Of a stretch of 64,000 nucleotides of DNA, positions 11,401 to 22,400 are shown piece after piece. Every line of letters begins with the position of its first letter. Position 1 is the first letter of the stretch. Where the stretch lies: assembly GCF_037975245.1 (NCBI RefSeq), contig NC_092562.1, positions 26,151,054 to 26,215,053 of the forward strand, in the 5' to 3' direction. Source of the stretch: Apostichopus japonicus (taxonomy: Eukaryota > Echinodermata > Holothuroidea > Aspidochirotida > Stichopodidae). The position numbers and the translations under genes are program-made. A model generated the notes under the pieces. It made no database searches and was not told where the DNA came from. It saw nothing but the letters and a program-made list of their open reading frames with translations.

Positions 11401-14400
11401 GCGATAGCATTAACACCCGGAGTGCATTAATCACGTGAGTAACGCACGCTAGACCGTTGATTAACCCCGTTCATTCATACACTACTATTTGTGTGAGGGA
11501 AAAATCATAAAACAAAACATTTTTGGTTACATATAACCAAAGATTTATTAAAGTGATGCCCCGTAATTTTACCGTGCGTTACTCACAGGATTAACCATGG
11601 TCAGCTGACCTGAATGGACCAATAGGATTAAGGAATCTTTACTAAGTATGAATGAACATACTTTTAAGTGTACAGATGTGTTTAGTTGTTAGTAGAAGCT
11701 TGTTCACTAGTGATGTAAACTTTGGGCTCTCTTTGCTAAAGATCTTTTTGGTCGTGGTACAGCAATTGTCAGCTATCCGGTGAGGGGTAGGGTTTAGCCA
11801 GTAAGAACTGCTACAGAATCTTAAGATCAAATTACTGTAGTACTTTAAAGATTAGTGTGTAAGTCAATGGGGTGTTTATATGGAATATGCTACCCTACTG
11901 TATGTGTACACAGTTAAAGCCATGTCCATTATTCAAGGACGGTTATATCTAGGACAATTAAGTTTATCAGTAGTTGCATAAAACATGTGCATTTTCTTTG
12001 CAGCATGTTTTCCTCTTCAGATTTTTATTTATCTTTCATGGAGAACAGCATTGTCAGATATTAAACTGCAATTCTATAGCCTAAGCAAACACCTCTTCAT
12101 GTCAACATCACCAAATGTTACCATGGGCACTGTGTACCATTTTTTCTCATGAAATGTCTAATTTTCTTAGAGCACTCCTAAGCACAAACCAGTCATAGAT
12201 GTGACATATCATTCCCTGGAGAGACCTACTGTACAACCAATGTCAACCACACCAAGTAGTAAGTACCTTATTTTTCACAAGCAAGGGATATTTTGCTTTT
12301 TTCATTTGACCTTCTTGAAAATAAAATAATAAATTCTGTTACATTGTGTAGTCTACACCTTCTGCCCAAAGGAACAGAGATCGTTACTGTTGGAGATCAT
12401 TGACAACCAAATGATACAGTAAAAGCTATAAATTTTACATACTTTGGGTGCACCTGTTTTACCAACCATGTTCCCAAAGGAAACAGGTGACCCCCTCCCC
12501 AAGGATGGGACACTACTGTTTCAGAGATATATGAGATGTCATCTTCCCAGCATCATGGCATATAGTGTATCTTCATCGCTAGAGTTTTGCTTTGGGATGT
12601 TTTGGCATGATTTGTTGTAACTTCATGGCTAATCCCACGTTGCCTATAATTTTCAATTTTCCACCGAAAAATGCCTGCAGGAAAAGCAGAAAAGAGTAAA
12701 ACCATTACCGATACATAAAAGCTTTCATTCAACTTTTCTTCCGTTTTTCTTATGCCCATATTTTCACCCTGGACGTATTTTACTTAGACTCTTACAGTAC
12801 AGTACAAAGGACCTGCTAATGAGCCCTCCAGCTGTCAATATATTGTTATCATCCTTACAGTTTACATTACCTGCTCCATATATAAACATGCCAGAATACA
12901 TTTGTTTGTACAGGGGTCGAAATTTACGCTATTCCGCTATCCCGAGATAGTGAAATCACGAACGGAATACCAATTTGCTTGGGTTCACTATTCCCTATGG
13001 ATAGTGCTAAAAGTGATAGCTAACAACAAACTTTGACAAATCCATCTAAATTTACTTGCCTGTCACTAGTCAGCCAACAATTTTAATTTTTTGTTTGTTT
13101 CCCGGGCGTAAAAGACTTGCCCAGAAATACAAAAGAAACTCTCTTTACACGTGAGTTGCAGTTACGTACTGTACATTACATACATGTTCCGTAGACAACT
13201 GCACTGGCACCAGTATAGCAAGCCTTACATTTTCCTCCAATTTATTGCAATTTACATGTTCCGTATACCATCGCATATGTAGGGAAAATTATCACCTCGT
13301 GGGTAACAGGTAGTACAGTGTTGGAAATCCTTGTTCAATTTCCCGAGAACACACTAAAAACAACTGCCGATTTCCCGATTTTGGTTATATTTTTAGGGCA
13401 AGTCGTTACAATCCCCCAAATCAAATTAAGCTCCTACGCCTATGCTTGTGGGTGTCCAGGGGCGAAGGCCCCCGAAAAATTTTGGTAATTTTGCGTGTCT
13501 GGCGATAAAAAATTAGCAGGTGAAGATGCAAAATAATAACAAATTTTGGAATTTAAATTGTCACGAAGCTGATGAAAATTTTAAAATGACAAGTTGGAGT
13601 AGCAATATTATGTTATGAAAAGAGATTTAAAATGTCTTACAATTTTTAAAAAGTTTAACTTACAAAACTTCCGATATTATGAAACAAACAACTGCCTAAC
13701 AATGAATATACTGTACGTACACCAGTAAACAACTGCAGTGTTTAACCCAACTTAAATACTACGTTAGGCTACAAATGTGCTGCGAATTTCCCAGGTACCT
13801 TGCCAAACAACTGTGAGCTCATCCCCTGTCTAACACCTGTTTGTTAACATTTTTTGGCACGTTTCCAAGAAACGTTACATGGAGTTAAACTGTTTTGGCT
13901 CCATTCTAGAATTAATTAGGTCAGTCAGTAAAGGATCAGTAAAGTTATGCGGAATATTATCTTAGACGTTCAAGAAAAGTAGGTAAAATATCCCTGTTAT
14001 ATTTAGGTAAGTAAAACACACCTCAAGCCAACTGACTTCTCCGCATGAACAAAACAATATATTCCCCATGATACACGAGGCACAGTCCATACTATACAAG
14101 CATAGCACGATATCAAGGCCCCTACAGCTATGGCCATCTTTATGAAAGTAACACTTGTAATGACATGTTTTAGGCCACTTGGCATGATTCACTATATGCT
14201 TAATATTGTCTCCATGTTCTTGTAGAAAACGTCAACTTCGCAAAAAAAAATAGTTGTTTTGTAGTTACGTGTGATCCGTAACCGACGAGGTGGTTAGGCT
14301 ATTCGCTATACACTTAACTATGGTAGGATATTATTTTTGCGTATTTTGGGAAATTCTAGAAAATACTTTTTCTCCCGCTTAACACCAGATGTGGTCTTAC

Positions 14401-16469
14401 GGTTTATTCATAGATGGGTGTACTAGAGCCTTGTTAACATGACATTAGTTGCATTTAGCACGATATGCCAGATTTGCGTGAATTTTTCGGAAAAGTGTTT
14501 TGCTCGATCTTTTCGTAAAATTTGAAAGGTGTACCAACTAACTTTTCGTACACAATTGGTAATTTCTCTACTGATTTTCAGTTGTTTTTTTTTTTAAGTC
14601 AAGTGAATACGTTGTGCATTGAGTATAAACTTAACGCGAATGTAAGAAAACGATGCAGGGATTTCCAGCAGACAAATGTTTTCTTTGCTGGATTACTGAG
14701 TCAGTTGAAGGGAATACCGCACATTAGAGGGAATGCTGAACTGAAGTCAAATTCATACGAAAGAAAACGTACTAACTAACATACCATATAAATTTAAAAA
14801 AGAAATGTGGAATGGCAATATAATGGCAACGTGAAATGGCAACGTGGAATGGCAACGTGAAAAACAAATAAATCAAATCAAAATCAAATCAAATCAATAT
14901 TATTCAAAACATTTCCCGCGAGGCTGATTTATTACAGCAACCTTCCCACGCTGGGCCGTGGGTGTCCGTGTGACCTGTATACCCTGAAGTGTGCGAAACT
15001 AGCCATTGACATTGCCCTTGGGAGTGGGTTTTACAACATGCGTCCTGGGTTACCTGCTTTCTTGCCTCAGTACACAAAACACTAATGATTATCATTTACC
15101 CAACAGAAGACTCAACATATAATTTTGTTATGTTATATTTTTCTTTTTATAGTTTCAAAGGAATAGTGGAAAATGAGACGGAATAGTGTATTTTCAAATC
15201 CACTATTCCACTGGAATAGTGGTAAATATTCTAAATTTCGACCCCTGTTGTAATATTGATTTCCACATGTAACACCAACTGGTTTTATTCTCCGTGGAAA
15301 ATGGGAACAGGACATGGGTCAGCAATTGACATGTGTGCCACTTGAAACAAATTGTTACTTTTTTGGGAGAGAAATGAAAACTTGAAGAGCATACTTTATT
15401 TTTTTTTTGGGAGCAGGGCTATAGTTTTAAAATCCCTTATGCATTCCACACAGATTCCCATCAGTGTGCAAGCCTAACCAATATCAATCAATCAATCAGA
15501 AAACATTTATAAAGTGACTATATCAACAGCAGTTGTTCAAAGGTGCTAAAAGACAGTTACATGAATTTAATTACAATACACTTTTCCAAAACATAAATTG
15601 TTTTTAGTGCAGTTTCTTTAATATATCAACAATCTGGGCACTCTTGATGTGGTTTGGAAGAGCATTCCATTGTTTAAGACCGACACATGAGTATGATCGA
15701 TCAGCAAATGACACACTGTGAGATTTGGGAACAATATAATGAGGTGAAGATATAGATTATCTGAGCTGTCTACATGATAGTTGTAGGTGAAGTAAGTCCG
15801 AGATGTAAGATGGCGAATGTTTAATGGTAAGCTTTGTACACAAGAAGAAGAAGTACTTTCAACTTGATATGCTGTTGTTATGGGGAGCCAGTGTCTACAT
15901 GATAGTTGTAGGTGAAGTAAGTCCGAGATGTAAGATTGCGAATGTTGAATGGTAAGCTTTGTACACAAGAAGAAGAAGTACTTTGAACTTGATACGCTGT
16001 TGTAATGGGGAGCCAGTTTCTGCCCAATGGTTGCAACTGAAGTAAGTCCGAGATGTATTAGGTGGCTATTGTTTATGGTAAGCTTTGTACACAACAAGAA
16101 GAAGTGGCTTTCAACTTGTTACCTTGTTGTTATTGGGAGCCAGTGAAGAGAGTCAAGTCTTTATGATCACAACATCAAAATGATGCACTACTGTATTTTC
16201 AAAAATTTTATTTTTACTTTTTAGAATGGTCTAATCACAAATTTTGAAAGAACAGTGCAACCAACACCAGATTGTGTATGAAACCCTATGAGCTTCATTA
16301 TGCATACAATCATGACCATCTACATGTGTTTGTATATTATTTTTAATACTGTTGAGTCTGTTGTGTATTCAATAGTCACACAAACATTACAAATGTACTT
16401 GTTTGCCACAGTGTTGGGCCACATGCAGAGTTAGAGCAAATGAAGCCAACAGCAACAGCATCGCCTTAG
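8358..16469 (+). CDS. Candidate small gene, 65-residue protein, three coding exons, not recognised
   Basis: Exon 8358-8426 starts at ATG (MTDMLAPSVETLDCSIV...), phase 0, donor GGTAAC. Exon 12171-12258 follows acceptor 'tttcttag' (STPKHKPVIDVTYHSLERP...), with 29 codons plus one base and donor GTAAGT. Exon 16429-16469 follows acceptor 'acatgcag' and ends KLEQMKPTATASP then TAG. All phases agree. The product is small, basic in the middle and rich in Pro/Thr/Ser. It has no membrane segment or signal peptide, and I do not recognise a family. Its second intron contains, on the opposite strand, the last exon of the SCP2 gene. The exon 2 borders are good; exon 3 is short and could be wrong. Confidence 0.4.
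8427..10777. other. Intron of the small gene, mostly unassigned
   Basis: Apart from the hammerhead-like motif I see no repeat or exon. Minus-strand open frames around 9184-9535 match nothing known. Confidence 0.45.
9713..9751 (+). ncRNA. Hammerhead ribozyme-like motif, type I, very short stem III
   Basis: Reads stem I GCCT, core CTGAAGA (fits CUGANGA), stem II GATCCT/AGAATC around loop GCT with one mismatch, core GAAA, minimal stem III C-G, cleavage triplet GTC, then stem I AGGC complementary to GCCT. Small hammerheads of this layout are known in Penelope-like elements and retrozymes. No reverse transcriptase was found next to it, so it is probably a relic of such an element. The call is by eye, without a covariance search. 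Confidence 0.5.
10786..11184 (+). mobile_element. hAT-type MITE, copy 1, 399 bp
   Basis: Perfect 16-bp terminal inverted repeats CAGGGTTGTCCAACCT / AGGTTGGACAACCCTG, flanked by the exact 8-bp duplication GTCTATAT at 10778-10785 and 11185-11192. Next to one end is a GGCCCGCGGGCC palindrome. Ends and duplication length fit the hAT superfamily (Charlie-like). It encodes no transposase. A second copy in reverse orientation lies at 35042. Confidence 0.93.
11303..11468. mobile_element. Hairpin MITE with ~47-bp inverted arms
   Basis: Arms 11303-11349 (GGGGTTAATCAGCGGTCTAG...) and 11422-11468 are inverted copies with about three differences around a GC-rich 72-bp middle. A fragment of the arm (GTGCGTTACTCACAGGATTAA region) recurs at 11571-11593. 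The target duplication is not clear. Confidence 0.75.
11600..12170. other. Unassigned intronic sequence
   Basis: No repeat or exon recognised. It holds a minus-strand AATAAA at 12029-12024, which may be the SCP2 poly(A) signal about 550 bases past its stop. Confidence 0.4.
12171..12258 (+). CDS. Small gene, candidate middle exon
   Basis: Strong acceptor and donor. Only one frame is open across it. Confidence 0.45.
12579..12674 (-). CDS. SCP2: SCP2 exon 5, ends in PTS1 AKL
   Basis: Acceptor 'tcctgcag', 31 codons (AFFGGKLKIIG...PKAKL) then TAG. Confidence 0.93.
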   Translation of the reverse strand, partial: AFFGGKLKIIGNVGLAMKLQQIMPKHPKAKL

Positions 16470-19400
16470 TCTATCCAACACAATTATTGTACGCATGCCA
16501 GGACAGACCTATGTATTGACATTCCAGTTCGTAATTGTCCATTAGGCTGTAGCACGCTGGACTAAGTGTTTAATCCAACCACTCCCTCTCTCTCTCAAAT
16601 GACATTTCTGCACCAACCACTTGAAGGACACACTTAACAAGGACCCTCAAGTTATTAATACTCAGCCTGTGCTCAGTCCAAAGTGTTCACTGTGTAGTCT
16701 TCATTGTACTTTTATAGTATAATTTGCTTGCGCATTTGCCCGCTTAATATTTTGGAACCCACTGAGCGTTGATAAACACAGGATGGCTTGATTATGGTCT
16801 GAGTTGTTTATTAGCATTATTCTCTGCTTTGGCAGCAAAAGTACATTGTGCAATAGTAGTAAAAAAGAGGGTAGGACTAGGGATTGGTATGTTGGTGGTA
16901 AACTATGGAATCATGCATAATGAGGATTTAAGATTTGGATGACTTACTGATCTAGTTATGTCTACATCACATATAGGTATGAGGGTAGCATGATACACTG
17001 ATCGCCAACTGAATACTAGAGTATTTCAGTAGCATGCAGGAATCTTTACAGATTTTGTAAGTTAACTTGGGCTGACATCTGTAAACTGAAGAAGAGTCCA
17101 GGAATTTTATTTAATATATATTTTAAACTATTTTAAAATATTTTTAACTACTTTCATGGGATTTCAGCTAAATTTGCAGGAGCAAAAATTTTTTTTCATT
17201 CAGCATTGGTCTTTGTGACAGATACTAGTTGGAGGGTCAATTTTCTATTTCATGTCCAATGTCTTAAATTGTCATGAGGACTCGTACGGAGATGAGAATA
17301 TAACAAAAAAATTGACTTACTATTGGTGGCTGTAGTTTACCGGTCATAATATTGACCAGGTCTTTGTCCTTCATTGTGAATGTACAATCTGCCTTTCCTG
17401 AAATAAAACATGTTTAAAGTTCTCAGTGTAAGTCTGCGTGTCATGCTGGATTGAGAAATTATCAAAACGAGACACGTACGATGACATTTGACGAGGCTTC
17501 AATATAAAATATAAATTATTCATTACGATGAAAGACACTTATTGTCTGCAAATCAACTCTTTTAGTTAAACATAAAAATATTAATCAACCATTCAAAAAT
17601 CAACAGTCGACAAGTTTCTTAGAAAATAAGAGGTAAGGAGGAAAATTAAATCAGCATTTAATATTCTGTTATTTGCAATTACAAATGGACATTGTAATGA
17701 GGTCAATATTTTTCCAAAAGCAAAAGTTGCTGTACAGTTTACTTTGTGTGTGCATCCTATTAGGGAATTCCACACAAATATTAGACAAATAAAAAATTCA
17801 GTTTTGACAGAGCAAAGAAGGAATTGCCTATAGGACTACACTAACCTAAATATACAGTAACTTATAGCAATATCTTGGTTTTGTAACAGTGCAGAAGTGT
17901 TTACTCTAAGAAATTTATCATTGAGTCAAAATGGCTAATATCTGAATATTTGACTCACCACCCTCCTGGGGGAGTCTAAGGGGAGGGGTAAAATTTGGGG
18001 CAAATTATTTGATTGAACCAAAAACACAATCGTTTTTGCTTTTTCACGATGTTACATTTTGCCGACAATATTAGTACTAGGGGCGTAGCAAGGATTTTCA
18101 AAGTTGTAGGCACGACTATCTGAGTGGAGCGCCACCATCGGTTGGCGCGGAGCGTACAAGAAAATTTTTGGTTTTACAAACCCCCCCAGATGGCCGGAAA
18201 CGGCCCTTCCCGAGTGTTCATTCTGGTTCCCTGGCCTCTTGGTAACTTGAGACACCTCATTCAATATCACTTTTAAACCCCAAAAATAAACGAGTTAAAA
18301 TAGTACGTAATTCAATACTACATAATGTATTTAAAATTAGCAAGGTACATTTACAGAGTAAGCCAGTAACAACAGGCAACAAAGTGCTGCAGCTTTATAA
18401 AGTCTGTTAATCAACGATAGGCTTATTTGACTGTGCAATGTTTCTCAACTGAAATATTATCTGTGTAAGCGGGTTCTTAACTAAATGTTAAAAAACTGAC
18501 AAGATCTGATCCTAGTCTTTTTCGGCAGGTAGAGTGTTGATTGAAACGGCATGCGATAGAAATGACAGCCTAGATGACAGAAGAATATGTCACCTAATTT
18601 AGCCATATTCTTGCTACGTTCATTTCAATAATTTTTCCTGTCTAGACTCTAAAACTCGTCCAGCAAGCTTATGGATTTGAGTTATGGGTGTTTGTAAAAA
18701 AAAAAGATAACTTGGCCAAAAAAAGTGTAGGCCCGGGCCTTCAGTGCTACATACTGGCTACGCTCCTGTGTACTAAACATCGGCCAATCCAATGTCTGAT
18801 TTTAAATTGAGGCATGGAACCCTGAGCTTTATTAAAACGAAGATTGCTAAATCATAATAAATTAGTTGGTTGCATATTACGCATTATTTTTACAAGCTAA
18901 ATTTGGCTCAAATAGTGCACCACTTGCAATGCAGGGTAGGAATTAAGATTTGGCTTTGGGGGGCTATTTTGGAAAATGAAAAGTTAAAAACGCCCCCTTA
19001 ATGTATTTATGAGGGCTTTTTTAAGGTTTATGGGGGCTCTTTAGTTTTGCAAAGTTCAATATGCTGTTTACGGAAAAGGTTTTAAGCATTAATCAGGATC
19101 AAGTAAGCACAATTACCCTCTTCCTAGTTATCTGCAACCTTATAGCAAATTCATTGAAAGTTTAATTTCCAAAATTTGCGATCGTTCAGCAAATACCGTC
19201 AATCCACCACATACTGTATATGACGAAAACCAATAACCCATCAACTGAAATACTGTAGAAAGCACAGGTTTACTTCCACTGTAGTGCCCTTTCCTTTAAT
19301 CATGTATTTTTTCGTGTGTGGATAAAATCACTCACCAACAAATACGAAACCATTATACCGCTGAAAAGTATTCGAAGTTAAAACCTTCTAACCATCGCCA

Positions 19401-22400
19401 CAGCAACGGTGTACGTAAAATACAACATTCCCTCTTTAAGACATAGCACATACCTTCCAAACAACTGCTGATTTCCAGCAAATTGAAAGTTGTAAACAAA
19501 GCTATGCATTTTTGTTTGTTTTGCAAACCGATGGTTAGGCTACTGTACATTTCCCATTATCTTAGTGTGGTTGTTAGGCTAACATGTGGTCGTAGGTTGC
19601 AGTATTTCATGGATATTTTAGTTCTAGCTAACTGCGTCACAATTTCAGCGAATAAAGAGATGCTTCGACACAATATGTGTCGAAGGATGAATTTGGGCAA
19701 TAACACTTTTTGGTTGCTAGGATATGGCCACGCCATGTGGCGAGACACCATTTTAATTTCAGGCGATTCTGAGAGTGGTCAACGTGGAATCGACCCGAAA
19801 ATCTGTTGATTTGGCATGGATTGACTCATATATGGGAGTGTTAGCTCTGTGGTTAACGCCTATGCCTTTCAATCACAAGGTCCCGAGTTTGAGTCGCTCC
19901 AAGATTAATGTATGTCGTCCAGTTACAGAGTTGTTGACAATTGACAATTCATAATCATTGACGTTAAATATGAATCTAAGAGACTGACCTCAGTCAGCTT
20001 GCGGCTTTGATAAGCCAACAATGGCTTCTTCGCAAGTTCCTGCTTGCAGGAGGATCTAAATACCTATATAAACTAATAAGACTGAGGGTAATTGAAAAAG
20101 AACAAGGCAAATGCTATCCAGGTCATAGAAACTATATTAAACACATTTTGATGCTTAATTTACCTTTGCCTCCTTTCTGGACTGAACCATTTCCATGTTT
20201 GACATTGACTAGCCATCTTTCTTTGCTTCCCCCGGGGCCGTCTATCACGTTGAATGCAAACACTGCTTTTATTTTCTCCACATATTTTGGTCCATCCTGA
20301 CAAAAAGAAACGAGAATACAGACTACTGTACAAGAAGAAAACAGATGAGCCAACTAAGTGAAATTAAAACAAGAGCATCAATGATGCAGTATCTCAATAC
20401 TGGAAGTTTTAATTTTGATTCCTAATTTCAAATCTTTGCTCTGTCTCTACAATTATCAATATCAATCATGGTACAACAAATATATAACTTGCATTTTTGC
20501 TACTTTGCCACGAATAGTCTCTGTAGGTTACACTTTATCCTGCTAGTCTTGCCTTTAGCGCTCATTGCCTGTTAGTCGAAAGAACGACGTTGCAAGGTTT
20601 AGTAATGTCATAGAATATTTAAGAACTTGTTTTTTATGTGGTATCCTTCATCTTAGGTCAGTCTCTGTTGGACTTTTTGGTCATATAGCTTGACGTCAAT
20701 GACAACGGCCAAATTAGAAGAGGCGAACAACTCGACCATATTCTTGATGCCTGCCTTGAGAGCTACAGTAGGCCTATTGACCTACTGTATGTTACTGTAG
20801 ACTGTAGTGGTGACTACCATCAAAACTGTGTCCACTTCTAGATATCAAAACAACCCACGTTTTTCCATCTCAATTTTTCGGACATGAAGATTTCATGGAT
20901 TTATGACTTGGAAAAAATAATGTAAAAGAAGATTACAAGTTTTTATATGCAAGTGATGGGTGGCCTCCACTTCCCCTAATAGCCACCTCAGTTCCTCTCC
21001 ATTTTGTTATTTTATTTTAATTCTTTGTACATTTGATGTCAAACATTACAGGTTCAAAAGAAAGCTAAACATACTTCTTATAACCTTATACATCTTATAT
21101 CCTTATAAATAAAACATAACCTTATACAATTTTTATAGTCTTATCAAAGTTGTGATGCTATGGCCGGCTCCTCTTTTATACGTACCCATCAAACAAACTT
21201 ACCCTGGTCCTTCCTAGGAAAAGCTGTCTGAACACCAGTACAATGCTAATGTGGCTATCACTGAAAGCCTAACAGGCCTAGGCCTATATATTTAAATGCA
21301 CTAGGCCTACAGTAAGTAGCCTTCAGAAATACAAGAATGTGTATACGTAATTATACAAAATACATGAAGGGCAATCAAACAAACTTATCATGGCCCTTGC
21401 TCTGAAAAGCTACCTGAACACCAGTACTATCCTTAAATGGATGTTACAAAAACGAAGGCCTAATATAAATTAAATGCACTACGTCGAATTCAGCAGTACA
21501 GAATGTAATTAGCATGCAATACACTAACACCTCGCGTACCTTACTACAGAACAGAAATTTGTTCGCGAGGGTAGCCATTTTCATATATCTAACATGTAGC
21601 TGTTATGAGTCATAGCCAATCTGCTACAAAACAGACTTGGGGGCGGGGCTTAATCATCAAAAACGGACCTTTTTACTAAAAGTAGGGGCGGCAGCTCAGT
21701 GTTGTTTTAAGAAAGAAAAATCATTTAAACATCAAATAAAGCAAATAAAAGCCATTAAATGTCATATATAAGTAGTAAAATTCTTATTAATACCTACCTG
21801 TAAACAACAAATGAAAGTTTAAAATTTTAATAAAATATATAATACATAGGACCCTATCTTAGACGATACCACTGTTGAAAGACAGTTCTATTCAATTCTC
21901 TTTCATAAAACATAAGTTTTGGAGCGTGTGCAAAACAGGTCTGCCAAAGTGTGTTTTCAGTCCAAATTGGCCCGATTTGGACATAAATCGGTGAAAAAGT
22001 CATGGAATGAGATACAATTCTGGAATAAAAAATAGTAACTTTTGTTGGTCTATATGATATATTTTTGTACTGGAAATTCCAGAGAAAAAGAACTTTGTTT
22101 GAAGACGCTGAAAAATTTTTAAGAGAAGAGAAAGTCCCACTTAGTGTTACAATATCTCTATACATGTAATGTATTGAGATAAAAACTACTGCATGAGAAA
22201 TGGTAAATTGATCACTTCTAAACAGATGACAGTCAACAGTATGAAAAAAAAACTACTGTATGAGAAATGGTAAATTGATCACTTCTAAACAGATGACAGT
22301 CAACAGTATGAAAAAAAAAACTACTGTATGAGAAATGGTAAATTGATCGCTTCTAAACAGATGAGAGTCAACAGAGTGAAAATAATAAAACTACTGTATG

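Larger units (their letters stand above)
12911..15247. mobile_element. 2.3-kb non-autonomous TIR element, 5-bp duplication TTGTA
   Basis: Ends CAGGGGTCGAAATTTA and TAAATTTCGACCCCTG are exact 16-bp inverted copies. TTGTA flanks at 12906-12910 and 15248-15252. Both ends carry several CACTATTCC/GGAATAGTG words just inside, as transposase-binding subterminal repeats do. No transposase frame was seen. It sits in SCP2 intron 4 and intron 2 of the small gene. Confidence 0.75.
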
